NCBI GenBank assembly: GCA_039177555.1
Contig: JBCDFV010000028.1
Location: forward strand, 1-54,572
Source: JANQGH01 sp039177555
GTDB taxonomy: Bacteria; Pseudomonadota; Alphaproteobacteria; DSM-16000; Inquilinaceae
Reading direction: 5' to 3'
DNA: 54,572 nt
Shown here one piece after another: positions 23,080-31,137 of this stretch (the first letter of the stretch is position 1; every line of letters starts with the position of its first letter). The translations under genes and the position numbers were made by a program. A model generated the notes under the pieces. That model worked only from the letters and a program-made list of their open reading frames with translations, was not told the DNA's origin and searched no databases.

Positions 23080-24023
23080 CCGACGCCGCCTCCGTTCGCC
23101 GGTTCATCAGCCGGTCGGGCATCTATGTCGCCTTCGCCATCGTCGTCCTGGTCTTCAGCCTGGCCAGCCCGTATTTCCTCACCGTCACCAACTTCCTGAA
23201 TATCGGCCAGCAGACCTCCGTCCTGTTCGTGGCCGCGTTTGCGATGACCTTCGTCATCCTGTCCGGCGAGATCGACCTGTCGATCGGCTCGCTGGCCGCG
23301 CTTGTCGGCGTCGTTATCGCGCTCTTACTCACGCAAGGCTGGCCCTTGCCTCTGGCCCTTCTGTGCGGCTTGGCCGTCGGTCTCGTGTCGGGCCTGATCT
23401 CGGGCAGCTTGACCGTGATCGGCCAGATCCCGTCCTTCATCGTGACGCTGGGCATGCTGTCGGCGCTGCGCGGCATATCCTTTCTGCTGACCGGATCGAC
23501 CGCCGTGCCGATCGAGTCCGACGCGATGCTGGAAATCTTTGCCGATGCGGAGCCCTTGGGCATTCCCGTCTCGATCTGGTTCGCCGCCGGCATCTTCGTC
23601 GTTCTCTGGGTGGTCCTGACCCGCACCCGCTTCGGCGCCTACGTCTATGCCGTCGGTGGCAACGCGGCGGCCGCGCGGCTGTCTGGGGTCAACGCCGTTC
23701 GGGTGAAGATCGCCGTCTTCGCGCTCGCCGGCCTGGTCACGGCCTGCGCCGGTATCCTGCTGACGGCACGGCTCGGCACCGGTCTGGCGGAAGGCGCGCG
23801 CAACCTTGAACTCGACGCTATTGCCGCCGTCGTTCTGGGGGGAACCAGCTTTGCCGGCGGCCGGGGCTCCTTGGGCAAAACGGTTATGGGGGCGTTGCTG
23901 ATCGGCACCTTGAACAACGGGCTGACCCTGCTGAACGTCAGCTACTTCGCCCAGTTGATCATCAAGGGCGCCATCATCATCGCCGCCGTCCTGCTGGATC
24001 GCTGGACGCGTGGCAACCGCTGA
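23076..24023 (+). CDS. Sugar ABC transporter permease (RbsC-like)
   Basis: A 315-residue polytopic inner-membrane protein, with eight to ten helices. Characteristic segments are the AMTFVILSGEIDLSIGSLAAL motif, GTLNNGLTLLNVSYFAQLIIKGAIII and GGTSFAGGRGS, all typical of BPD_transp_2 permeases. It probably forms a homodimer, since no second permease is encoded. It overlaps the ATPase gene by four bases and ends the rightward importer operon. The next gene on the opposite strand ends 33 bases further on. Confidence 0.95.
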   Translation: MTDAASVRRFISRSGIYVAFAIVVLVFSLASPYFLTVTNFLNIGQQTSVLFVAAFAMTFVILSGEIDLSIGSLAALVGVVIALLLTQGWPLPLALLCGLAVGLVSGLISGSLTVIGQIPSFIVTLGMLSALRGISFLLTGSTAVPIESDAMLEIFADAEPLGIPVSIWFAAGIFVVLWVVLTRTRFGAYVYAVGGNAAAARLSGVNAVRVKIAVFALAGLVTACAGILLTARLGTGLAEGARNLELDAIAAVVLGGTSFAGGRGSLGKTVMGALLIGTLNNGLTLLNVSYFAQLIIKGAIIIAAVLLDRWTRGNR

Positions 24024-24056
24024 CCAGACATGCGGGACACCTGCGCCTTGGCGGTA

Positions 24057-24383
24057 TCATTTGCGCGGCAGGATGACCGTTTCGTCCGTCAGCAGAAACT
24101 CCAGTCGCTCGGCGAAATTCGCCACATCGTCACCGGCGATCTGGCCCTCGGGACTCGCCAGCCCGGCATCAAGCGAAGCGCGGTTGTCGAACCAGATCTC
24201 GGCGGAGCCGTCCCACGGCGCCCTGCCCTCATCCAGCTGGCTGTCGCGCGCGACGTTGATGCGATAACCGCGCATGCCCGGGATTTGCGCGGCCAAGGGC
24301 GCGTGGCGTTGGATCCAATAGTCCGCAAAGGCGCGCTGGTCCAAATCCGGCCGTCGCCTTACCAGCACCACCATCTTGATCAT
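24057..24383 (-). CDS. EthD/dabb-fold family protein (paralogue 1)
   Basis: A 108-residue single-domain protein of the EthD type (ferredoxin-like alpha/beta barrel). It opens MIKMVVLVRRRPDLDQRAFADYWIQRHAPLA, with the family F-x-x-Y-W...H-x-P core, and has MRGYRINVA and DGSAEIWFD strands. EthD proteins were first named from ethyl tert-butyl ether degradation; relatives include decarboxylating and lactone-forming enzymes, and most are uncharacterised. It is convergent with the sugar permease and divergent from the SMP-30 gene. A clear paralogue (26167-26526) lies beyond the SDR. I chose this ATG over an upstream frame extension because it matches the paralogue N-terminus. Confidence 0.88.
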   Translation of the reverse strand: MIKMVVLVRRRPDLDQRAFADYWIQRHAPLAAQIPGMRGYRINVARDSQLDEGRAPWDGSAEIWFDNRASLDAGLASPEGQIAGDDVANFAERLEFLLTDETVILPRK

Positions 24384-24469
24384 CGACCCCGCCCCGCTCG
24401 GATTGTCCGCCCCGCACGGTCCCATCCTATTCGGCGGTGAAGACGGGGCAAAGGGAGGGCATTCACATT

Positions 24470-25354
24470 ATGACCGACTTTGATGTTCGCGATGCGTCTT
24501 TCGAAAGCATCGTCAAGCCTGGCGCCTCGGTCGAACGCTTGGCCAGCGGCATGACGTTCACCGAAGGTCCGGTCTGGATCGAGGCCGATCAAGCGCTGCT
24601 GTTCAGCGACATCCCGGCAAGCCGCATCATGCGCTGGTCGCGCGCCGACGGGCTTTCGGTCTGGCGGCAGGCCAGCAACCAGGCGAACGGAAACTATCTG
24701 GACCATAACGCCCGGCTGGTGACCTGCGAGCATGAAAGCCGTGCCGTCACGCGCACGGAAACAGACGGGTCGATCACGGTTCTGGCGGACCGCTGGGACG
24801 GCAAGCGTCTGAACAGTCCGAACGATCTGGTGGTCGACCGCAGCGGTGCGATCTGGTTCACCGACCCGCCCTACGGACTGCCCGGCTTTCCGGACCTGTC
24901 GGCGCAGGAGCAGGCGGCCTACAACGTCTTTCGCCTTGACCCGGAAACCGGCGAGATAACCATCGCCACCGACACGGTGTTCCACCCCAACGGCCTCTGC
25001 TTCACAAGCGACGAGCGCCATCTCTATATCGGCAACTCGTCGGAGGAGTATCGCCGGATCATGCGGTTTGCCGTCAACGCAGACAGGTCATTGTCGGCGG
25101 GCGAGGTGTTCGCCCAGATCGAGGTTGGGGTTCCCGACGGCATGCGGATCGACGAGCAGGACCGGCTCTTTTGCACCGGCAAGGATGCGATCTACGTCTA
25201 TCGGCCCGACGGCATGCTGATCGGCAAGATCTTCATCCCTGAAATGGCGACCAATTGCTGTTTCGGCGGGCCCGAGAGGTCGACACTGTTCGTGACGGCC
25301 GTGACCTCGCTCTATGCGATCGACATTAACACCAAAGGCCATCAACGGCCTTAA
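24470..25354 (+). CDS. SMP-30/gluconolactonase/LRE family protein
   Basis: A 294-residue six-bladed beta-propeller lactonase. Metal-site residues can be placed: Glu in FTEGPVWIE (about residue 27), Asn in LNSPNDLVVD and Asp in VPDGMRIDEQDRLF. HPNGLCFTSDERHLYIGNS is the conserved outer strand. No signal peptide is seen, so it is cytoplasmic. The ATG at 24470 follows GGGAGGG by ten bases; a GTG 11 codons earlier is less likely. Together with the SDR 15 bases downstream and the sugar importer upstream, the reading is oxidation of an imported sugar to a lactone (SDR) and its hydrolysis here to the sugar acid. Confidence 0.92.
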   Translation: MTDFDVRDASFESIVKPGASVERLASGMTFTEGPVWIEADQALLFSDIPASRIMRWSRADGLSVWRQASNQANGNYLDHNARLVTCEHESRAVTRTETDGSITVLADRWDGKRLNSPNDLVVDRSGAIWFTDPPYGLPGFPDLSAQEQAAYNVFRLDPETGEITIATDTVFHPNGLCFTSDERHLYIGNSSEEYRRIMRFAVNADRSLSAGEVFAQIEVGVPDGMRIDEQDRLFCTGKDAIYVYRPDGMLIGKIFIPEMATNCCFGGPERSTLFVTAVTSLYAIDINTKGHQRP

Positions 25355-25369
25355 GACCGGGAGCGATCG

Positions 25370-26137
25370 ATGCGCAATATCGTTGTCCAGGACAGGCACA
25401 AGGGCCGCGTGGTCGTCGTGACAGGAGCCGCGACCGGCATCGGCGAAGCGTGTGCCGAACGGTTCGCCGCCGAGGGCGCGGCCGTGGTGGTGGCTGATAT
25501 CGACGAGGCAGGCGGCAGCGCCACGGCAGCGTCGATCCGTCAACAGGGCGGTCAGGCCCTGTTCGTTGCCGCCGACATGGGCGAGGACGACGCCGCCGAA
25601 GCGATCGCTAAGGCGGCCATTGAGCGCTTCGACCGTATCGATGTCTGGCACAACAATGCGTTTTGGAGCGTCTATCGCACCATCGACGACCAGACCTTAG
25701 ACGAGTTCGACCGCACGATCGCGGTTTCGCTGCGCGGCTACTGGCTGGGGGCGAAGGCAGCGGTCCGACATATGGTGGCGCGCGGCGGCAAGGGCGTCAT
25801 TTTGAACACGGCCTCCGTCCAGAGCTTTTTGGGCGAGAAGGCGTTCTCGGCCTATCAGGTTGCAAAGGGCGGCGTACTGGGGCTGACCCGCTCGTTGGCC
25901 ATCGACCACGCACCGGACATTCGGTGTATCGCCATCGCGCCGGGCCTGGTCGAGACGGACGCCGTGAAGACCATCCCGGACGACCAGATGGCAGAGGTCT
26001 TGGCCGGCATTCCGGCCGGTCGCGGGGCGTCGCCGGCCGAGGTCGCAGGGTTGGCGGCCTACCTGGCGTCTGACGAGGCAGACTACATCACAGGCACCAG
26101 CGTGATCATCGACGGCGGTTATCTGGGCATCGGTTGA
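25370..26137 (+). CDS. SDR family oxidoreductase, probable sugar/polyol dehydrogenase
   Basis: A 255-residue classical SDR: TGAATGIG (18-25), Asp43 after the second strand for NAD(H) preference, Ser149, Tyr162 and Lys166 (YQVAK). The usual NNAG reads NNAF (95-98), a mild departure found in some sugar dehydrogenases. The C-terminus ends VIIDGGYLGIG, as in the family. GGGAG lies six bases before the ATG. It begins 15 bases after the SMP-30 lactonase and is probably co-transcribed with it. Oxidation of an aldose or of a 3-keto/2-keto sugar acid would fit the neighbours, but the substrate is not proven. Confidence 0.93.
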   Translation: MRNIVVQDRHKGRVVVVTGAATGIGEACAERFAAEGAAVVVADIDEAGGSATAASIRQQGGQALFVAADMGEDDAAEAIAKAAIERFDRIDVWHNNAFWSVYRTIDDQTLDEFDRTIAVSLRGYWLGAKAAVRHMVARGGKGVILNTASVQSFLGEKAFSAYQVAKGGVLGLTRSLAIDHAPDIRCIAIAPGLVETDAVKTIPDDQMAEVLAGIPAGRGASPAEVAGLAAYLASDEADYITGTSVIIDGGYLGIG

Positions 26138-26166
26138 TCGTCACGACTGGGCGACGAACACCTCAA

Positions 26167-26526
26167 TCAGTGGGTTCGCGGCGGCGCGCACAAGGGATCT
26201 TCATCAAGTGGAACGATCACGGTTTCTTCGGTGAGAAGGAAACCCTTGCGCTCGGCAAAGTTATCGACGTCGGCGATGGCAAGAACGCCTTCGCGGCTGG
26301 ATATGCCGGCCTCGAAGGCGTCGCCGTCTTCGAAGAAGATCTCGACCAGCCCATCCCACGGTATGGCGTCCTCCGGGAACGGAACCTCGTGGGCGATGCT
26401 GATGCGGTAGCCCTTCAGGCCGGGAATACGTGACGCGATCGGACCATGCACGTTGACCCAGTAATCGGCGAACTCGGCCCGATCCATGCCTTCCTTGCGC
26501 TTGACCAAAACCACGAACTTGATCAT
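26167..26526 (-). CDS. EthD/dabb-fold family protein (paralogue 2)
   Basis: A 119-residue EthD-type protein opening MIKFVVLVKRKEGMDRAEFADYWVNVHGPIA. It aligns with paralogue 1 throughout (LKGYRISIAHE, DGLVEIFFEDG, NFAERKGFLLTEETVIVP), at roughly half identity by eye. It has a longer acidic linker and a C-terminal tail (DEDPLCAPPRTH). GGGAGG stands eight bases before the chosen ATG; a second ATG two codons up is too close to it. It is convergent with the SDR. The two EthD genes bracket the SMP-30-SDR pair, which suggests both serve the same sugar-oxidation route, perhaps acting on a lactone or keto-acid intermediate. Confidence 0.88.
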   Translation of the reverse strand: MIKFVVLVKRKEGMDRAEFADYWVNVHGPIASRIPGLKGYRISIAHEVPFPEDAIPWDGLVEIFFEDGDAFEAGISSREGVLAIADVDNFAERKGFLLTEETVIVPLDEDPLCAPPRTH

Positions 26527-26654
26527 CCGCATAACCTCCCGGCACTTCCGCAGATCGCCACGCTATGTGCCGAATCGGTCAAAACAAAGGAAGCCGAAAA
26601 GTAACGAGTTTCCAATAATAATGCCGTTTCGGTAGAATTACTGCTTGCCGTTCA

Positions 26655-27488
26655 CTATCCGACCCGGAATACCCGCAGCCTCGGGTCCAGCAGGTCGCGC
26701 AGGCCGTCGCCAAGCAGGTTGAGGCCCAGCACGGCCAGCGCGATCGCGACGCCGGGGTAGATCGCCTGGGTCCAGTCGATCCACATCATGCTCTGGGCGT
26801 CGAGCAGCATTTTGCCCCAAGACGGGTGCGGCGGCTGGGTGCCAAAGCCGAGGTAGGAGAGGGCCGCCTCCGCCAGAATGGCAATGGCGAACTGAATCGT
26901 CGCCTGCACGATGAGGGCTGAGGCGATGTTGGGCAGGATGTGTCGGATCGCGATGTCAGATCGCCCGCGCCCCAGCGCCAACGCGGCGCGCGGGAATTCA
27001 CGGCCGTACACCTGCAGCGCCGCACCGCGCGACACCCGGGCGAACACCGCGATGTTGAAGATCCCGATCGCCAGGATCGAATTGACGGCGCCCGGACCCA
27101 TGAGCGCGGTGATCATCACCGCCGTCAGGATGGCCGGAAAGGCGAAGGTAAGGTCGACCATCCGCCCCAGAACTTCATCCCACCAGCCGCGATAGGCCGC
27201 AGCGGCAATACCCAGCGGAACGCCGACGATCAGGCCGATCCCAACAGCGACGACGCCGACCATGATCGAGTTCTGCGCACCCACGATGACGCGCGAAAAC
27301 GTGTCGCGGCCGAACGAGTCGGTGCCAAGCCAATGGGCCCAGCTTGGCCCCGCGAAAGGCGGCCCGACCCGCATGCGTTCCGGCGCGTAGGGGGTCCAGA
27401 TCAGGCTGATCAACGCCGCCGCCACCATGAGGCCGACCAGGATGACGCCAAGCAGGAAGCTGCGATGCTGAAGCGCGCGGCGTAGCAT
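26655..27488 (-). CDS. Peptide/nickel-type ABC transporter permease (DppC-like)
   Basis: A 277-residue inner-membrane permease of the DppC/OppC class. The N-terminus carries the OppC_N helix, followed by GPSWAHWLGTDSFGRDTFSRVIVGAQNSI, the strongly conserved GTDxxGRD motif of this family. The membrane core contains the EAA loop AALALGRGRSDIAIRHILPNIAS. It pairs with the DppB-like protein, whose gene ends five bases upstream. The matching ATPase genes (DppD/F type) are not in the window: the next genes downstream are EthD and an opposite-strand SDR, so the importer must borrow or share ATPases encoded elsewhere. Confidence 0.94.
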   Translation of the reverse strand: MLRRALQHRSFLLGVILVGLMVAAALISLIWTPYAPERMRVGPPFAGPSWAHWLGTDSFGRDTFSRVIVGAQNSIMVGVVAVGIGLIVGVPLGIAAAAYRGWWDEVLGRMVDLTFAFPAILTAVMITALMGPGAVNSILAIGIFNIAVFARVSRGAALQVYGREFPRAALALGRGRSDIAIRHILPNIASALIVQATIQFAIAILAEAALSYLGFGTQPPHPSWGKMLLDAQSMMWIDWTQAIYPGVAIALAVLGLNLLGDGLRDLLDPRLRVFRVG

Positions 27489-27493
27489 GCCGG

Positions 27494-28435
27494 TCAGGCC
27501 TGTTTTGGGCGCGGGTCGATCGCGGCGTACAGCGCGTCAACCAGAAAGTTCACGAACACGACCAGCGCGGCGAACAAGACAACCGCGTTCTTGATGACCT
27601 GAAAGTCGCGCTGACCGATGGCCTGGATCAGAAGCTTGCCCAGCCCGGGCAATTGAAAGACCTCCTCGATGATGATCGACCCGGCCAGCAGAAGCGCGAA
27701 CTGCAGGCCCACGATCGTCGATATCGGGATCAGCGCGTTGCGCAGCACGTGCCGGGTCATGACCTGCCAGCGGCTCAGTCCCTTTGCCCGCGCCGTGCGC
27801 ACATAGTCCTCGCGCATGGTTTCCAAAACGGCCGATCGGGTGATCCTGGCCAGGATCGCCGCCTCCCCCAGTGCAAGCGCGGCAGCCGGCAGCACCAGGG
27901 CCTTCAAGCCGGCGAACAACCCCTCGTCCCAGCCCGGAAAGCCGGTGTCGAAAACCTGCCAATGCACGGCAAACAGCAGGATCAGCAAGATGCCGAACCA
28001 GAAGTTCGGAACCGCAACGCCGATCTGGCTGAAGGTCATCACGCCGTAGTCGCCGGCCCGGTTGCGATTGGCGGCGGCGAACATGCCGAGCGGGATGGCG
28101 ATCAGCGTCGAAACAACCAGCGCCATACAGGCCAAGGGCAACGTAACCGTAAGGCGCTGGGCGATCAGTTGTCCGACCGGTGTCTCGTAGGTGAAGGAAC
28201 TGCCGAAATCCAGAGTTAGCAGACCCGCTATCCAATCGACGTAGCGAACCACGGCGGGCCTGTCCAAACCCATTTCCGCTCGTCGCTGGTCGACCACCTC
28301 CTGGCTCGCCTCGATCCCTAACTGCAGCAGCGCCGGATCGCCGGGGACGACCTCGAGGACCAGGAAGACAATGAGCGACGCGGCCAAGACCGTGCCGACC
28401 AGCGTCAAGAATCTGCGCGCCAGGAAGCTCAGCAC
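27494..28435 (-). CDS. Peptide/nickel-type ABC transporter permease (DppB-like)
   Basis: A 313-residue DppB/OppB-type permease: MLSFLARRFLTLVGTVLAASLIVFLVLEVVPGDPA at the N-terminus, LDFGSSFTYETPVGQLIAQRLTVTLPLA in the periplasmic loop, and the EAA motif YVRTARAKGLSRWQVMTRHVLRNALIP near residue 210. About six membrane helices are visible. The start is GTG, preceded by GGGAGG at seven bases. It lies 37 bases after the binding-protein stop and five before the DppC-like gene, so the three genes are one operon. Confidence 0.95.
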   Translation of the reverse strand: MLSFLARRFLTLVGTVLAASLIVFLVLEVVPGDPALLQLGIEASQEVVDQRRAEMGLDRPAVVRYVDWIAGLLTLDFGSSFTYETPVGQLIAQRLTVTLPLACMALVVSTLIAIPLGMFAAANRNRAGDYGVMTFSQIGVAVPNFWFGILLILLFAVHWQVFDTGFPGWDEGLFAGLKALVLPAAALALGEAAILARITRSAVLETMREDYVRTARAKGLSRWQVMTRHVLRNALIPISTIVGLQFALLLAGSIIIEEVFQLPGLGKLLIQAIGQRDFQVIKNAVVLFAALVVFVNFLVDALYAAIDPRPKQA

Positions 28436-28472
28436 GGGCGAGCCTCCCGGCGCGTCGTCTGGGGGTTAGCGG

Positions 28473-29966
28473 CTACTCCTGCCAATAAGCCCCCGTGATG
28501 TCGTTGGCTTGGATCGGCCGGTTGGCCCAAACGCCTTGAACGTTCGCGTTTCGCACGCCCAACTGCGGCAGTTGGAACAGGAAGATGCTGGCCAGATCCT
28601 CGGCGATGATTTGCTGGGCCTCCTCGTAGTCGGCCGCCCGGGCGCTGGGGTCGGATTCGCCCCGCAGTTCGTCGATCACCGCGTTAAACGACGCGTTGTC
28701 GTAGCCGAAATAGTAGTCGTCAGGGCCCAGCGCGTAGATCCCGATGTCCAGAGGCTCGGTATGGCTGACGATCGTCAGATCATAGTCGTAGCCGCGGAAT
28801 GGCCCTTCCAGCCATTGCGCCCATTCCACCGGCACCAGTTCGGCATCGATGCCTACTTCCGCCAGATAAGCCTGGATGACTTCTCCGCCGCGCCTGGCGT
28901 AGGCGGCGGGCGGGGGCAAGACAAAGGTGGTCGAAAAACCATCGGGATAGCCGGCCTCGGCCAGCAACTCGCGCGCACGGTCCGGGTCGTAGGGGTAAAG
29001 GCCGGTCAGGTCGACATAGGCCGGGTTGTGGGGCGCGAAATGCGTGCCGATCGGCGTGCCATAGCCGAACATGGCGGCGTCCACCAGGCCCTGGCGATCG
29101 ATCGCGTGCATGATCGCCTGGCGCACCAGCGGATCGTTGAACGGTTCGCGCCGCCAGTTGGCGGCCATGACCGTCTCACCCTCCGTCGTGCCGACGATGA
29201 CCTCGAAGCGGTCGTCGTTCTCGAATGCCGCCAGCGCCTCCGGCGCGCCGATGTTCGGAAAGACGTCGACATCGCCGGCCAGCATGGCTGCGGTCATCGC
29301 CGCTGAGTCCGTGATGAAGCGAAACTCGACCGTGTCGAAATGGACCGCGTCCGGATCGCGGTAATTCGGGTTACGCACCAACGTGATATGATCGCCCTCG
29401 ACCCGCTCGTCGACCATATAGGGGCCGGTGCCGATCGGGTTGGTTCCGATCTCGTCGATCGTCGCCTCGTTGACGATAACGCCGTCGCCTTGGCCAAGAT
29501 TGAACAGGACGAGCCCGTCGGATTCGGAAAGCGTTATCTCGACGGTATTGTCATTGATCTTCTGAACATCCGCGATCGACGAGAACAGCTGCGGTTTGCC
29601 GCTGACGCTGTCCGGCCCGATGATCCGGCCGATCGAAAAGACGACATCATCCGCGTTGAACGGGCTGCCGTCGGCAAATTCGATGCCTTGCCGCAGATTG
29701 AAGGTGATGGTCAGCCCGTCATCCGAAACGTCCCAGCTTTCCGCCAGTCCCGGCAGGATCTCGCCATTCTCGTTGATCCGCGTCAGGCCCTCGAAGATGT
29801 TGGCGTAGGTCACCTCGTCAACCGCAGCGGCCGCCGTGGTCGTCGGGTCCAGGGTCGGCGGCTCCAGATTCATGCCGACGATCAGATCCGTCTTGGCCTG
29901 CGCCAGTGCCGGGGCGAGCGCCAACGTCACAGCGGACGCCAAAAGCGCGTTACGAACCGTCCCCAT
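28473..29966 (-). CDS. Peptide ABC transporter substrate-binding protein (SBP family 5)
   Basis: A 497-residue family 5 binding protein. The Sec signal peptide MGTVRNALLASAVTLALAP ends near ALAQA-KTD. Conserved segments are LEPPTLDPTTTAAAAVDEVTYANIFEGL, FNLRQGIEFADGSPFNADDVVFS and GTGPYMVDERVEGDHITLVRNPNY. The ATG at 29966 follows GGGAGG by six bases; the frame is open 30 codons upstream without support. It heads the binding protein-DppB-DppC operon. A P1 peptidase gene lies 93 bases upstream on the same strand, which makes a small peptide or amino-acid amide a plausible ligand. Confidence 0.94.
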   Translation of the reverse strand: MGTVRNALLASAVTLALAPALAQAKTDLIVGMNLEPPTLDPTTTAAAAVDEVTYANIFEGLTRINENGEILPGLAESWDVSDDGLTITFNLRQGIEFADGSPFNADDVVFSIGRIIGPDSVSGKPQLFSSIADVQKINDNTVEITLSESDGLVLFNLGQGDGVIVNEATIDEIGTNPIGTGPYMVDERVEGDHITLVRNPNYRDPDAVHFDTVEFRFITDSAAMTAAMLAGDVDVFPNIGAPEALAAFENDDRFEVIVGTTEGETVMAANWRREPFNDPLVRQAIMHAIDRQGLVDAAMFGYGTPIGTHFAPHNPAYVDLTGLYPYDPDRARELLAEAGYPDGFSTTFVLPPPAAYARRGGEVIQAYLAEVGIDAELVPVEWAQWLEGPFRGYDYDLTIVSHTEPLDIGIYALGPDDYYFGYDNASFNAVIDELRGESDPSARAADYEEAQQIIAEDLASIFLFQLPQLGVRNANVQGVWANRPIQANDITGAYWQE

Positions 29967-30059
29967 ATCGTGCCTCCCACTCATGTCAGATAATTCGCAA
30001 AGGCCACCCACGCGGCCCGAGGGCGTAGGATGCGCAGCGGCGCGGTCTGGTTTCAAGTC

Positions 30060-31100
30060 TTACTCCGCGCCACCGGCCCTTGTCAGCGCGTGGCCGTGGC
30101 GCGATCGGTAGGACGGAAACCGACCCAGGCTCTCCGCCTCGTAGACACCGCGTGCGATCGCGCGCGCCACCACATCCGCCCCGAACGTACCCAGCCGCGC
30201 GATCGACCGCGGCCTGTCCCCTTCGGCAAGCCCTCGACGACCGGTCGCGATTGCGAACAGCACGTCACCGTCGAAAGGCGTGTGCGATGGTCGGATCGCG
30301 CGGGCAAAACCGTCCTGTGCCATGACCGCCAGCCTATGGGCCTCCGGCTTCGACAGGTCGGCGTCCGTGGCCACCACACCGATGACCGTGTTGGCCCCGA
30401 CACTGGCCAGCGGATTGTCGAACTCGGCGTCCGCATTCGCCGCGATCGGACCGGTCGGGACGGGCTGACCGCCCAGTTCGCCGTTACGCTCCAGGCTCCA
30501 GGCCCAAAGGCTGTCGCAACCCGGGACGACGGAACTGCCCAGCGGATTGGCGGCAATTAGGGCGGCAATCGTGATACCGCTGACCGGATCGATGATCGAC
30601 GCCGTACCCAGCCCGCTTTTCAGGCGCCCAGCCTTGGCGCCGAGGCCGGCGCCCGCGTTGCCAAGCGCAAAGTCCGGCGCGACAGCGTTCAGCGCGGCCA
30701 CGCCGAGCGCGCGATAGGGCGGCGTTGCGCCCCAGTTCTTGTCGCCGCCATAGGCGATATCGAACAGGATGGCGGCCGGCACGATCGGGATGGGCACCGG
30801 GCCGGCATCGACCCCCCGCCCGCGTACCGACAGCTCCGCGCACACGCCGGAGGCCGCCTCCAGCCCGAACTCCGAGCCGCCTGCCAACACGATCGCGTCG
30901 ACACCGGCGGAGATCCGGCACGGGTCCAAAAGGTCGGTATCCCGGGTTCCCGGCGCACCGCCGCGTACGTCCACGGACGCAATCAGCGGCTTGTCCGCCA
31001 GCACAACGGTCACGCCAGAGCGCACGTCTGCGTCCTGGGCATTGCCGACCAGCAGGCCGTCAATGTCGGTCAGGGCGTTGCGAGGTCCTGGAGATGCCAT
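30060..31100 (-). CDS. P1 family peptidase (DmpA/NylC-type N-terminal nucleophile hydrolase)
   Basis: A 346-residue S58/P1-family hydrolase. The family self-cleaves before a Ser or Thr that becomes the N-terminal nucleophile. Here the site reads GANTVIGVVATDADL, placing cleavage at Asn237/Thr238, as in nylon-oligomer hydrolase NylC (Asn/Thr). Upstream parts include GSEFGLEAASGVCAEL near 75 and GNAGAGLGAKAGRLKSGLGTAS near 147-168. Members cleave beta-amino-acyl peptides, D-aminopeptides or oligoamides. No signal peptide is present. The start at 31100 gives the expected N-terminus (NALTDIDGLLVGNAQD). It lies between the Fnr gene and the peptide importer on the same strand, a context for use of imported amides. 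Confidence 0.9.
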   Translation of the reverse strand: MASPGPRNALTDIDGLLVGNAQDADVRSGVTVVLADKPLIASVDVRGGAPGTRDTDLLDPCRISAGVDAIVLAGGSEFGLEAASGVCAELSVRGRGVDAGPVPIPIVPAAILFDIAYGGDKNWGATPPYRALGVAALNAVAPDFALGNAGAGLGAKAGRLKSGLGTASIIDPVSGITIAALIAANPLGSSVVPGCDSLWAWSLERNGELGGQPVPTGPIAANADAEFDNPLASVGANTVIGVVATDADLSKPEAHRLAVMAQDGFARAIRPSHTPFDGDVLFAIATGRRGLAEGDRPRSIARLGTFGADVVARAIARGVYEAESLGRFPSYRSRHGHALTRAGGAE

Positions 31101-31137
31101 CAAGGGCGCGATGGAGGGGCGGCGCAGCCGGTTCGGC

